From Alicyclobacillus mali (GTDB taxonomy: Bacteria > Bacillota > Bacilli > Alicyclobacillales > Alicyclobacillaceae): 64,000 nt of DNA. Under the pieces are notes generated by a model. It was not told the DNA's origin. It did no database searches and saw only the letters and a list, made by a program, of their open reading frames with translations. Of this stretch, positions 34,758-43,787 are shown piece after piece. Each line of letters opens with the position of its first letter. Within the stretch, counting starts at the first letter, position 1. A program made the position numbers and the translations under genes. The stretch lies in NCBI RefSeq assembly GCF_017329565.1, contig NZ_JAFMTT010000002.1. One strand, 5' to 3'.

Positions 34758-35432
34758 TTATTCAGGCCTACCCGCGTCGATGACCCGCCCCACCTTGGCG
34801 TCCGGGTGCGCGTCGTACGACTGACCATATTCCACGCATTCAATCTCGCATCCTGGGCCAAGCCGCACCACCTGCGCCCGCACCACGCGGGCGCGGGTGT
34901 GAACGAGGTGGACCTCGTCCGCCTCAATGACGTCCGCCTCGAGCGTCCCGTGCCTGCGCATCGACGATTTCCAGAGATACCGCGGCAGCTCCACGGTGAG
35001 CCGACCCATCCCCATCTCGCGCACCCGGTACGGGCCGTGCAGCCGAAACCGGGCCTCGTCCGCGGAGAACAGGCCCTCAACGGTCAGCGCACCGCGAATG
35101 AGGGCGCGATCGGCGCCGCAGTTTCCACGGACGACGACCTCGCCCGCCGTCTTGAATACTCCCGCAGACAAGTGCCCGTCACATTCGAGCGCCCCCATCA
35201 CCTGCAGCTTGGCGGCGGTCACATCGCCTCGACAGGTCGCCTGGCCCATAATGGTCGCCGCCTCCGCCGACACGTCCGCCCTCGCTTCAAGCTCGCCCAT
35301 CACGCGGAGGTGCTCACAGGTGAGTGGCCCTTTGACGACCGCCTGCCCCATGATCCGCACGCGCCCAAAGTCGCCACCCGCCGCGGAGGACTGGCCCATC
35401 ACCGTCAGCTTCGGCTTCGCCCCGTCTCCCAT
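34758..35432 (-). CDS. Polymer-forming bactofilin-like protein (YhbF/BacF type)
   Basis: 224-residue protein built of short beta-helix repeats such as VRIMGQAVVKGPLTCEHLRV and ATIMGQATCRGDVTAAKLQV, typical of polymer-forming cytoskeletal proteins. The C-terminal third (EADVIEADEVHLVHTRARVV) repeats the same helix logic. GAGGGGG stands 8 bases before the ATG. Together with the next gene and the YhbD-like gene it reproduces the yhbD-yhbE-yhbF arrangement of B. subtilis, where the last two are the bactofilins BacE/BacF linked to flagellar assembly. Role here inferred from that synteny. Confidence 0.85.
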   Translation of the reverse strand: MGDGAKPKLTVMGQSSAAGGDFGRVRIMGQAVVKGPLTCEHLRVMGELEARADVSAEAATIMGQATCRGDVTAAKLQVMGALECDGHLSAGVFKTAGEVVVRGNCGADRALIRGALTVEGLFSADEARFRLHGPYRVREMGMGRLTVELPRYLWKSSMRRHGTLEADVIEADEVHLVHTRARVVRAQVVRLGPGCEIECVEYGQSYDAHPDAKVGRVIDAGRPE

Positions 35433-35445
35433 CTCCGTCGCCCCC

Positions 35446-36141
35446 TCAGATCTGCACCGCTTCGCCGATCACGGCCGAACCGCGCCGCTCGAACGACGTG
35501 CGGTACTCGACGCGATCGACCCGGCAATCGTCGCCGATGACCACCACGTCTCCCCGGATCCGGCGCGCCAGCACCGCCTCCACCTCGATGTGATCCCCTT
35601 CAATCGTCTCCACCTCGAGCCTCGGCTTCGAAAACCATCCCCCGCTTCCAACCGCCGCCGTGAGCGACGAGCAGCCAATCTCCCGCACTTTGGACTTGCC
35701 CATCAACTCAAACTCGATCACGTCCGCGTTCATCAGCGCCCCGCAGTGCAGATTGCCCGTCACGTGGACGCGCTCCGCCTCGATGGGCCCCTCCACCTTG
35801 ACACGCCCGCCAATCTTCAGGACGCCCGCGCGCAGGGCACCCTGGATGCGCGCCATGCCCGACACTTCGGCCTGCTCCGCCACCTCGCAGTTGCCGTCCA
35901 CGTCGCACAGCCCGTTTACCTCAAACACGCCCGCCCAAACGGCCCCATCCACGGACATGCGGCCGTTCACCTCGAGTCGGCCCTCGACCCGCAGGTTGCC
36001 GTCGACCTGCCCGCTCCCATTGACTTCACACGTCTCGCAGGCGATGTCCCCCTGCATCTTGGCCATGCCGTTGACCTCGACCCGCCCATACGTCCCGCCG
36101 CCCATCGACGTGCGACCGGACACCTCCAAATCATCAGGCAT
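35446..36141 (-). CDS. Polymer-forming bactofilin-like protein (YhbE/BacE type)
   Basis: 231-residue paralogue of the downstream protein, 13 bp before it. Beta-helix repeats are regular: GGGTYGRVEVNGMAKMQGDI, CEVNGSGQVDGNLRVEGRLE, VNGLCDVDGNCEVAEQAEV. The ATG at 36141 is favoured (GGGAGGGG 7 bases upstream); a GTG at 36180 overlapping the yhbD-like stop would add 13 residues. The C-terminus alternates EVETIEGDHIEVEAVLARRI. Expected to form filaments or a membrane-associated scaffold. Confidence 0.85.
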   Translation of the reverse strand: MPDDLEVSGRTSMGGGTYGRVEVNGMAKMQGDIACETCEVNGSGQVDGNLRVEGRLEVNGRMSVDGAVWAGVFEVNGLCDVDGNCEVAEQAEVSGMARIQGALRAGVLKIGGRVKVEGPIEAERVHVTGNLHCGALMNADVIEFELMGKSKVREIGCSSLTAAVGSGGWFSKPRLEVETIEGDHIEVEAVLARRIRGDVVVIGDDCRVDRVEYRTSFERRGSAVIGEAVQI

Positions 36142-36176
36142 ATGCGATCCCCTCCCCGATTTGACCATGGTCACTT

Positions 36177-36800
36177 TCACATCAGCCTCAGCTTCAGCTG
36201 TTCCACAGCGCTTGCCACATCGACGGAGAACGCGACGTTGGCCTGCGGATCAAGCGCGATCTCGGCGTTTGGCGCGCGCGCCAGCCAGGTCCCGACGCCG
36301 AGTTTGCGGACGAGATCGACGCACATCTGCATGTCACGAAACACTGTTACGAAACGAGGGTATGCGGCGGTGAGCTGCCGCGCCTCGTCCAGGCTGACCT
36401 GGCCGCTCTCCAGCGCCTCGTGCACGAGGTATACGCAAACGATGTCCGGAAATGCCAAGATGCGGACGTTCGGAACCGCGTCGGCATAGAGGCGCCAGGC
36501 GAGATCGCCCACAATCCCGAGGCGCACGAGGTCTTCTCCAGCCCGCTCAATCTCGACGCCCGCCGGCGAAAGGCGCTTCGCCAGTTCGTCGAGCGGAACG
36601 TCTTCCTTCCACTGTTTAATCTGCTCGATGCGACTGAGAATCTTGTCGCGGGGAAAGAAGGTCTCCTGGCCGGTGAATGTGGCCTTGCGGATGAACCACT
36701 CCTCCGGGATGAGCTTCTTTCGCTTCCAGCGGTACAATTGGCCGTAGGAAATTCGGGCGAGATCGAGTAACTCCTTTTTCGAGATCAGTTCCTCGTCCAT
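36177..36800 (-). CDS. YhbD-like protein with MerR-type HTH (DUF4004)
   Basis: A 207-residue protein. Residues 6-40 (ISKKELLDLARISYGQLYRW then KRKKLIPEEWFIRK) form a winged helix-turn-helix of the MerR kind, followed by a helical linker and a C-terminal alpha/beta region. It lacks the usual effector domain of classic MerR proteins. First gene of a group with the two bactofilin-like genes, as in B. subtilis yhbDEF. A palindrome in its promoter suggests autoregulation. Confidence 0.8.
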   Translation of the reverse strand: MDEELISKKELLDLARISYGQLYRWKRKKLIPEEWFIRKATFTGQETFFPRDKILSRIEQIKQWKEDVPLDELAKRLSPAGVEIERAGEDLVRLGIVGDLAWRLYADAVPNVRILAFPDIVCVYLVHEALESGQVSLDEARQLTAAYPRFVTVFRDMQMCVDLVRKLGVGTWLARAPNAEIALDPQANVAFSVDVASAVEQLKLRLM

Positions 36801-36828
36801 TGAACATCATCTCCGACGACGCCATCGT

Positions 36829-36860
36829 AACATAACAATGTTATGCAACACAAGTGTCAG
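36829..36860 (-). promoter_or_regulatory. Promoter with dyad upstream of the yhbD-like gene
   Basis: On the minus strand CTGACA (36855-36860) and TATGTT (36829-36834) are 20 bp apart, a long spacer of the kind MerR-type activators use. The perfect dyad CATAAC-ATT-GTTATG (36831-36845) covers the -10 side of the spacer. Confidence 0.45.
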
Positions 36861-36920
36861 GACCCACTCACTGAAGCATGCGCCACGGAGCAGAACGCGC
36901 GCGCCCATGCCGGGCGCACT

Positions 36921-36949
36921 AAAAAAGCGCCTGCCACGAGGGCAGGCGC
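36921..36949 (-). terminator. Rho-independent terminator after the orphan binding protein
   Basis: Minus-strand 9-bp perfect stem GGCAGGCGC/GCGCCTGCC with 5-base loop (36927-36949) followed by six U (A36921-36926), 14 bp beyond the stop of the lipoprotein gene. Confidence 0.85.
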
Positions 36950-36963
36950 CTTGCATTCTTCAC

Positions 36964-38742
36964 TCACTTCGTCACATACCAGTACTGCATCTCGGGCAGG
37001 CCGTCCGCCGCGTTCAGGTGCTGCAGCACGCCCTGCACGTGCGGAGCCACCACGACGAGCGTGGCCGGATTGACCGTCCACAGGAACGGCAGGACCTTTG
37101 CCGTGTACATCTCGTACTCGTCGAACACCTGCATCGTCTGAGCATCGGTCGAATACGGCTGATGCGTGGCATTGATCAGCTGATCCTCCTTCGGATCGCT
37201 GAAGCCCGTGCCGCTCGGTGCGCCGGTGTTGAACAGACCTTCGCCAGACGGATAGAAGCCAGGACCGTTGTACACCCAGCCGGAGCCAAGCGCGAGGTCC
37301 CAGGAGTGATTGCTCGGGTCAGAGGTAATGGAAATGAACTGCGAGAACGGCTCGCCCTTGAGCTGCACCTTCACGCCGATCTGCGCGAAGTCCTGCTGGA
37401 CGAGTTCCGCCTCCTGCTGCGTCGATTCGTTGCCGGTGACGTACATCATGGTCAAGTTAAGCGTCTGGCCATTTGCATTGGTCATGACGCCGTTCTTCAG
37501 ATGCCAGCCAGCGCTCTCCAGCGTCTGCTTCGCCTTCGCGAGATTGAAGTTGTAGAGGCCGCTCTCGGCGGGATCGTAAAACTTCGTCGCAGGCTGGGAC
37601 GGAATCGGCCCGTACAGAGGCACCGCGAAGCCCTTGTAGATGTCTTTCACCATGGTCTGGCGGTCAATCGCCATCTGGAGCGCCTGGCGGACCGGCAACT
37701 GATCGAAGACGCTGGCGTTCGGCGCGCCCTTGTACATGTTCATCTCAATCCAGAAGATGCCGAATGCGTATTCCGGCGTCACCGTGTCGCCCATCGAGGT
37801 GAGCGCAGACTCCGAACCGAGCTGCGACTGATCCAGATAGCCCACGTTGATCTGACCGCTGCGCAGCGCCGCGAACTCAGACTCGTTCGAGCCCTCGTAC
37901 TGGAAGATAACCTTGCTCACCTGGGGCTTGTGACCCGCGTAGCTCGAGTTCGGGACGATCACCCACTCCTGCTTATCCTTGGCCAGGAGCGGCTTGAACG
38001 GACCGTCGACGACCTTGTCGAACATCATGTTGGTCGCATTGGCACCCAGGTACTTGATCTCGTCGGTGATGTTCGACTTCACGTCCATATAAGCAGCAGG
38101 CAGTGGCGTGAGCTGGATAATGCCGTTGTAGATGAACCACTGCTGGTTGGCCGGCTGGTTCAACGTGATGGTGACCTCATACGGGCCATTCGCCACCACG
38201 CTCTTCACGCCGTTCGGAATGTCACCGGTGCCAACGCCCACAAACGGCCACGGCTTGGGTGCGTTCGAAGCAGACGCTGCCTTAATCACGTTCCACGTGA
38301 AAAGCACGTCCGTGGAAGTCACCGGCTTGCCGTTGGACCACTTCCATTTGGGATTCAAGAAAATGTGATAGACCGTGCCTTGCTTGTTGTACGTGATGTT
38401 CTTCGCGATGGAATCCTGCCAGTTGATGCTGTAGTCATTGTTCAGCACCAGCATCGGGATGTACATCTGATCCACAATTTGGGAGTTGTACAGCGAATCA
38501 TTGGCCGCGTTGAAGATGGGAAGGAACCAGTTGAGGTCCGTCTGCGGCGGCAGCGCGTAATCGATGACACCAGCTGGATTAACTTGCCCCGTCGTGGTGG
38601 TAGTAGTCGTGGTATTCGTCGTGGCGCTGTTGGTAGCGTTCGACGCGCTGTTCGACGTGGAGGTTCCGCATCCGGCAACTCCAAGCACAATAGCCACTGC
38701 GGCACCCGCAGAAACAAGCGCTCGTTTTCTCATTTTTCGCAC
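36964..38742 (-). CDS. Orphan Opp-type substrate-binding lipoprotein, copy 1
   Basis: SBP_bac_5 family receptor, 592 aa. The GTG at 38742 is chosen (GGGAGG exactly 8 bases upstream; the next ATG lies too far away). The lipobox is LGVAGC with Cys25, then a low-complexity Asn/Ser/Thr linker including a run of eight threonines. The body aligns along its whole length with the following gene (shared GTVYHI-LNPKWKWSNG, SVVANGPYEVT-TLNQP, YEGSNESE-AALRSGQ, NTGAPSGTG). No permease or ATPase gene is adjacent, so it must work with a transporter encoded elsewhere. Confidence 0.92.
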   Translation of the reverse strand: MRKMRKRALVSAGAAVAIVLGVAGCGTSTSNSASNATNSATTNTTTTTTTTGQVNPAGVIDYALPPQTDLNWFLPIFNAANDSLYNSQIVDQMYIPMLVLNNDYSINWQDSIAKNITYNKQGTVYHIFLNPKWKWSNGKPVTSTDVLFTWNVIKAASASNAPKPWPFVGVGTGDIPNGVKSVVANGPYEVTITLNQPANQQWFIYNGIIQLTPLPAAYMDVKSNITDEIKYLGANATNMMFDKVVDGPFKPLLAKDKQEWVIVPNSSYAGHKPQVSKVIFQYEGSNESEFAALRSGQINVGYLDQSQLGSESALTSMGDTVTPEYAFGIFWIEMNMYKGAPNASVFDQLPVRQALQMAIDRQTMVKDIYKGFAVPLYGPIPSQPATKFYDPAESGLYNFNLAKAKQTLESAGWHLKNGVMTNANGQTLNLTMMYVTGNESTQQEAELVQQDFAQIGVKVQLKGEPFSQFISITSDPSNHSWDLALGSGWVYNGPGFYPSGEGLFNTGAPSGTGFSDPKEDQLINATHQPYSTDAQTMQVFDEYEMYTAKVLPFLWTVNPATLVVVAPHVQGVLQHLNAADGLPEMQYWYVTK

Positions 38743-38915
38743 CCTTTGTACCTCCCTGTAAACGCCTAGAGAATGCCCGCACCGAACATAGCGCTCGATG
38801 CGGGCCAGTAGCAGGTGTAGAACCAAGGACACCACTAGTATAGCAAGTCCAATTGCGCATTGCACGCATTTTTTAAACAGATCTTCAATACAACTTCACA
38901 CTTGTGTGCCAAGTC

Positions 38916-40652
38916 TCACTGACCCGACACCGTCCAGTACTGCATCTCCGGAATGCCGACCGCACCGTTGTAGTACGGCAGCACGTTCTGGACGTTCGGC
39001 GCGATGACGGCGACGGTCGCGTTGTTCACGTTCCAGAGCATTGGCAACTGCTCCGCCGTGTAGTACTCGTACTGATAGAAGTGTTTCATCGTCTCAGCCG
39101 TGGAGCTGTATGGCTGGTGCGTCGCGTTGATGAGCGCGTCCTCGGTCGAATTGCTGTAGCCCGTGCCACTCGGCGCGCCGGTGTTAAACAGGCCATCGCC
39201 GGATGGGTAGTAACCGGGGCCGCTGTAGATCCAGCCCGAACCGAGCGCGAGATCCCAGTTGGTATCCTTCGGGTTGCTCGTGAGCGAAATCAGTTGATCG
39301 AACGGCATTCCCTTCAGGGACACCTTCACGCCAATCTGAGCGAGTTCCTGCTGAATCAACTCTGCCTCTTGGACCGTTGTCTCGACGCCCGTGGCGTAGA
39401 TCATGGTGAAATTCATCTTCTGGTTGCCGTTTGTCATCACGCCGTTTTCAAGCCGCCATCCGTGGTCCTCGAGCAGTTTCTTCGCGGCAGACGGATTGTA
39501 AGGATACAGCTTTGCCACGGCCGGATCGTAGAACTGCGTGTTGGGTTGGGACGGAATGGGCCCATGGAGCGGCACCGCGTACCCCTTGTAAATCTGCTGC
39601 GCAATTTCGTCGTTGTTGATGGCCTGCATCAGGGCCTGGCGGACATAGAGCTGATTGAAGATCTTCGAGTTTGGCGAAGCGGGGTACATGTTCATCTCCG
39701 TCCAGAAGACCGCAAACATGTACTCGGGCGCAATGGTGAAACCAGACGACTTTAACTGCGGTATGGCCGCGGATTCGGACGGATCGAGGTAGCCGACGTT
39801 CACCTGGCCGCTGCGCAGCGCCGCGAGTTCCGACTCGTTGGAACCCTCGTACAGGAAGATGAGCTTCGAGAGCGTGCTCTTGTGACCCGCGTACATCGGG
39901 TTCGGCTTCAGGACCCACTCCTGCCGATCCTTCGCATACACCGGTTCGAACGGGCCGTCGACGACCTTGTCAAACATCATATTTGGCCCATTGGAGCCCA
40001 GATACTTCAGCTCATCCGTCATGTTCTGCTTGACGTCCATGTATTTCGCCGGCATCGGCGTCATCTGCATCAGGCCGTTGTATATGAACCACTGCTGGTT
40101 CGTGGGCTGGTTGAGCGTGACCGTCACCTCATACGGCCCGTTCGCCACAACGCTCTTGATGCCGTTCGGAATGTCGCCGGTTCCCACGCCAACGTAGGGC
40201 CATGGCGAGGGTGCGTTCGACGCGCAGGCCGCCTTCATGACGTTCCACGTGAAGAGGAGATCTGTGGATGTCACCGGTTGACCGTTCGACCATTTCCACT
40301 TCGGGTTCAGGTAAATGTGATAGACCGTGCCGGACGAGTTGTAGGTGACCTTGTCGGCGATGGAGTTCTTCCAGTCAATCTGGTAGCTGTTGTTCAGCTG
40401 CAGCAGGGGAACGAACATCTGGTACACGAGCTGCGCATTGGCCAGCGTGTCCGTGGGCCCGGTGAAGAGCGGAAGGAACCAGTTCAAATCCGTGGCAGGT
40501 TGGACCGCATATTCGATGACACCGCCACTCGTCGATTTCGAAACGGGATGAGAAGAAGTTTGGTTGGAGATGGAAGAGCCACATCCAGCCACGCCCAGAA
40601 CGACGGCTGCCGCCATTCCTGCAGCGACAATCCCTTTTCCACGACCTTTCAC
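38916..40652 (-). CDS. Orphan Opp-type substrate-binding lipoprotein, copy 2
   Basis: Paralogue of the adjacent gene, 578 aa, lying 173 bp upstream of it on the same strand. The GTG at 40652 follows GAGGGGG; the ATG at 40691 has no ribosome site. The lipobox is LGVAGC (Cys24), followed by a shorter Ser-rich linker without the threonine run. The two copies share most of the core but differ in many surface positions, so they may have diverged in ligand. The region between them holds no clear terminator, so co-transcription is likely. Confidence 0.92.
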   Translation of the reverse strand: MKGRGKGIVAAGMAAAVVLGVAGCGSSISNQTSSHPVSKSTSGGVIEYAVQPATDLNWFLPLFTGPTDTLANAQLVYQMFVPLLQLNNSYQIDWKNSIADKVTYNSSGTVYHIYLNPKWKWSNGQPVTSTDLLFTWNVMKAACASNAPSPWPYVGVGTGDIPNGIKSVVANGPYEVTVTLNQPTNQQWFIYNGLMQMTPMPAKYMDVKQNMTDELKYLGSNGPNMMFDKVVDGPFEPVYAKDRQEWVLKPNPMYAGHKSTLSKLIFLYEGSNESELAALRSGQVNVGYLDPSESAAIPQLKSSGFTIAPEYMFAVFWTEMNMYPASPNSKIFNQLYVRQALMQAINNDEIAQQIYKGYAVPLHGPIPSQPNTQFYDPAVAKLYPYNPSAAKKLLEDHGWRLENGVMTNGNQKMNFTMIYATGVETTVQEAELIQQELAQIGVKVSLKGMPFDQLISLTSNPKDTNWDLALGSGWIYSGPGYYPSGDGLFNTGAPSGTGYSNSTEDALINATHQPYSSTAETMKHFYQYEYYTAEQLPMLWNVNNATVAVIAPNVQNVLPYYNGAVGIPEMQYWTVSGQ

Positions 40653-40806
40653 AGTCTCTCGAACCCCCTCAATGTTCTGGAAATCTCTCATTTAAACCGA
40701 GATTTCAGAGAAACACGCCCATTGTACGACGCACCGGCGGCCGTGTAAAGGGGAAGATGTGTAACAACTGGACATCCTGCGCCCGAAAATGTTTTCCGCA
40801 AGTCAA

Positions 40807-40841
40807 GAAAATGGACACACCGGCCATTCGCCGATGTGCCC
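40807..40841 (-). terminator. Probable terminator after the DinB gene
   Basis: Minus-strand stem CACATCGGC/GCCGGTGTG with one G-U pair and a 5-base loop (40816-40838), followed after four bases by TTTTCTT. It lies 14 bp past the DinB stop. Confidence 0.55.
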
Positions 40842-40854
40842 ATCCGCCTTTCGC

Positions 40855-41298
40855 TCAGAGGTCGAGCAACTTTTTCACAAGCGGAATCTGTCCGCGGTGG
40901 TGCGCCGTGTGCGCGATGGCATAAGCGGCGAGCTGACGCTTGTTCACCTCGCCGACACCGAGCTTGGCGCCCGGCTGATCCAGCTCCTCAGCCGTGAGGT
41001 GCTCAAACGCGTCCCTGGCCAGCCGCTCATTTTCCGCCCACATCTCCTTGATCTTCGCGACATCCCAGCTCGTCGCCACAAACGGCGCCCGCGCGTCGAT
41101 GTCCGCCGCTTCACCCTTCAACTGTGCGAAGAAGCGGCGTTCCACGAGGAGCGTGTGTTGCAGAATGGATGCGATGTTGTTGAAATTGTCCGCCGGCTTC
41201 TTGACCCACTGATCGTCCGTCAAGCCATCGACCATTTGATGAATCGTCGCGTGGACCTTCGCGTACAGATCGTGGAGATCCTGCATCTCTTTCAGCAC
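40855..41298 (-). CDS. DinB family protein
   Basis: Four-helix bundle protein of 147 aa from a GTG at 41298 (GGGAGGG 9 bases upstream). The metal-binding histidines expected in the family are recognisable: HTLLVERRF near residue 45 and the terminal AHTAHHRGQIP near 135. Members include bacillithiol- or mycothiol-dependent transferases and damage-inducible proteins; which this is cannot be said. It starts 140 bp from the divergent epimerase gene. Confidence 0.85.
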   Translation of the reverse strand: MLKEMQDLHDLYAKVHATIHQMVDGLTDDQWVKKPADNFNNIASILQHTLLVERRFFAQLKGEAADIDARAPFVATSWDVAKIKEMWAENERLARDAFEHLTAEELDQPGAKLGVGEVNKRQLAAYAIAHTAHHRGQIPLVKKLLDL

Positions 41299-41438
41299 GT
41301 GTTGATCCCTCCCACTGAGTCGCCGGGAAAGTTCTGAGTTCCATCGGCGCGTCCTCCTCCATTGTAGCGCGATCACGTCTACAAGAAACATTTGCTACAA
41401 TGCGAATGAGAATCGTGCATGTACGGGGGGATATTCGC

Positions 41439-42305
41439 GTGCGCATCTACCTCCTTGGCGGATCCGGGTTCGTCGGCCGCCACGTCACGCAAGAACTCGA
41501 ACGCCAAGGCCACGTTGCGGACGTCGTGCGGCGACCGTACACCCCCGATGCCCTTCGCGCCCACTTGGCCAGGAGCATCGAGCGCGGCGAACCTTACGCC
41601 ATCTGCAACCTTGCGGGCGCCTCGCTCAACCAAAAGCGCTGGAGCGCGGCCTATCGGCGCGAAATCGTCCGGTCGCGCGTCGACACGGTCCGCGGCGTGA
41701 TCGCAGCAATTGACGATTTGCCCGCCAAACCCGCAGCGTATTTGCAAGCATCGGCCGTCGGCTATTATGGCTCGTCGCTCACGGAGGCGTTCACCGAGGC
41801 GTCTCCTCCCGGCAGCGACTTTCTGGCCAGGGTGTGCGTGGCCTGGGAGCAGGCCGCCGAGCCCCTCCGCGCGCTCACGCGCGTGGCCTTTCTTCGATTT
41901 GGCATGGTGCTCGGGCGAGACGGAGGCGCGCTGCCGCTCATGTGGCCCGTGTTTCAAATGGGGCTAGGAGGAACACTCGGGCGCGGCAATCAATGGATTT
42001 CCTGGATTCACGCAGACGACGCCGCCCGACTCGCCGCGTGGGTCCTCGCGGACGCCCGACTCGATGGCGCGTTCAACGCCACCGCGCCTCAGCCCGTCCA
42101 GATGCGCGACTTCACCCGCACGCTCGCCGAGGTGCTCCACCGCCCCCACCTCACACGCGTCCCAGGCGCCGCGCTGCGATTGGCGCTTGGCCAGCGCGCC
42201 AGCCTCATCCTCGAGGGGCAGCGCGTACTTCCCCATCGCGCGCTCGATCTCGGCTTTTCCTTCGCGTTTCCCACGCTAGAAAGGGCCATCCGGGACTTCC
42301 TGTAA
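41439..42305 (+). CDS. SDR-family NAD(P)-dependent epimerase-like protein (YfhF/TIGR01777 type)
   Basis: 288 aa from a GTG at 41439 (GGGGGG 8 bases before). The Rossmann motif is YLLGGSGFVGRHV, followed by CNLAGASLNQKRWSAAYRRE and the active-site region ASAVGYYG. The C-terminal domain LAEVLHRPHLTRVPGAALRL is the DUF1731-like tail of this family. It is conserved widely as a putative sugar-nucleotide epimerase or reductase without known substrate. Single-gene unit. Confidence 0.88.
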   Translation: MRIYLLGGSGFVGRHVTQELERQGHVADVVRRPYTPDALRAHLARSIERGEPYAICNLAGASLNQKRWSAAYRREIVRSRVDTVRGVIAAIDDLPAKPAAYLQASAVGYYGSSLTEAFTEASPPGSDFLARVCVAWEQAAEPLRALTRVAFLRFGMVLGRDGGALPLMWPVFQMGLGGTLGRGNQWISWIHADDAARLAAWVLADARLDGAFNATAPQPVQMRDFTRTLAEVLHRPHLTRVPGAALRLALGQRASLILEGQRVLPHRALDLGFSFAFPTLERAIRDFL

Positions 42306-42342
42306 GCTAGACTTGTGCCCTACCCTGTCCTGCCCTTAGAAT

Positions 42343-42354
42343 GAAATCGATTTC
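42343..42354. repeat. 12-bp palindrome GAAATCGATTTC
   Basis: Perfect palindrome 47 bp before the ACS-family transporter gene. The 10-bp core AAATCGATTT is identical to that at 20536-20547 near oppA and at 22245-22254 in the GH9 gene. A possible operator. Confidence 0.45.
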
Positions 42355-42401
42355 TCCCTCAATCTTTTGCAGGGAAAGACAAGAAAGGAGGCTTTCGAGC
42401 C

Positions 42402-43730
42402 ATGGCCACCCGCTTTCGCTGGGTCATCATTGGTCTTTTGTTCTTCATCACGGTGGTCAATTACATCGACCGCTCCGCCATCTCGTACGCCATCGGCGAC
42501 ATCGCGCAGGTCCTGCACCTGAACGACGGCCAGATCGGCATGATCCTCGGCGCCTTTGGCATCGGCTACATGATCACCACGTTTTTCGGTGGCATCTGGG
42601 TCGATCACGTCGGCGCCCGCTGGGCCCTGTTTTTCGCGTCGCTCCTGTGGAGCTTGTCCATCGGGTTGACAGGCGTGGCGGCCTCGTTCGCCATCATCTA
42701 CCTCATGCGCATTCTCCTCGGCGTGGCGGAAGGGCCGAACTTCCCAGCCGTCAATCGAGCAGTTGGCGACTGGTTGTCACCGCGCGAGCGAGCCATTGCG
42801 CTGTCCAATTCGCTCGTCGCTGTCCCGCTGGCACTCGCCATCGGCGCCCCAATCGTGACCTCGCTGATCCTCGGCGTCAGCTGGCGAGGCATGTTCATCA
42901 TCCTCGGCGCGGTGGGCCTCCTCTGGGTGCCCGTCTGGTTTCTCCTGTTCCGCGATTTTCCTGAGCACAGTCGCCATGTGAACGACGAGGAACTGCGGCA
43001 CATTCGAGCATCCGAGGCCGTGGATCGCACACGGCCGGCCAAGGAGATGCGCTTTCGCCAGGCCCATCACGTGTCCTCCGGAACGTTGTGGAAGTATCTT
43101 CTTGTCAACCGCACGCTCATGGCAAACAACTGGTCGTTCTTCGTCTTCGGCTATTATCTCTTCTTCTTCATGACGTGGCTTCCGTCGTACCTGAAGAGCG
43201 AGTACCATCTGAATCTCAAGTCCGTCGGCGCGTTTTCCATTTTGCCCTGGGCGCTTGCGACCGTTCTCCTTTGGCTCGTCGGGTACCTCTCCGACTGGAT
43301 TCTGCGCCGGACGGGAAGCTTGCGGCTGGCGAGATCGTATCCCATCTGGATTTCGCAGCTGCTCTCCGCGCTCTGCGTCGTGCCGCTCACCTTTACGCAC
43401 GATCTCACGACGGCCATCGTGTTCATCACCCTCGCGGTGGGCTTTGGGATGAGCGCCAATTCGACCTTCTACGCCATGAATGTGGACCTCATGCGAGAGC
43501 GCACAGGTACCGCTCTCGGCGTGATGGACACGTTCTTCGCAGCGGCTGGCTTCCTCGCCCCGGTCATCACGGGCTGGATTGTGAACGCGACGGGAAGCTT
43601 CAAGAGCGCCTTCTGGCTCATGGCCGTGCTCGCCGCGACCTCCGTATTGGCCGTGCTCATCTTCCATCAGCCCGACAAACAGCGGCGGATTGAAGGCGCA
43701 GTTGCGAGTTCTTCCACCCTTGAGTACTGA
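42402..43730 (+). CDS. MFS transporter, anion:cation symporter family
   Basis: Twelve-helix permease of 442 aa of the ACS family (hexuronate, glucarate, galactonate transporters). Helix 1 carries VVNYIDRSAISYAIGDI, the family hallmark, and the loop after helix 4 GVAEGPNFPAVNRAVGDWLS. Strong GAAAGGAGG ribosome site. In a pectin-using organism a galacturonate or other sugar-acid substrate would fit (inference). Single-gene unit with a strong terminator. Confidence 0.88.
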   Translation: MATRFRWVIIGLLFFITVVNYIDRSAISYAIGDIAQVLHLNDGQIGMILGAFGIGYMITTFFGGIWVDHVGARWALFFASLLWSLSIGLTGVAASFAIIYLMRILLGVAEGPNFPAVNRAVGDWLSPRERAIALSNSLVAVPLALAIGAPIVTSLILGVSWRGMFIILGAVGLLWVPVWFLLFRDFPEHSRHVNDEELRHIRASEAVDRTRPAKEMRFRQAHHVSSGTLWKYLLVNRTLMANNWSFFVFGYYLFFFMTWLPSYLKSEYHLNLKSVGAFSILPWALATVLLWLVGYLSDWILRRTGSLRLARSYPIWISQLLSALCVVPLTFTHDLTTAIVFITLAVGFGMSANSTFYAMNVDLMRERTGTALGVMDTFFAAAGFLAPVITGWIVNATGSFKSAFWLMAVLAATSVLAVLIFHQPDKQRRIEGAVASSSTLEY

Positions 43731-43738
43731 CACGCCGG

Positions 43739-43767
43739 GCCCCGCGGCCGACCCGCGGGGCTTTTTT
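43739..43767 (+). terminator. Rho-independent terminator after the ACS transporter
   Basis: 9-bp perfect stem GCCCCGCGG/CCGCGGGGC with loop CCGAC and six T (43762-43767), 8 bp past the stop. It isolates the following small-gene array. Confidence 0.9.
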
Positions 43768-43787
43768 GATCCCGTCCTCGTGATCAC

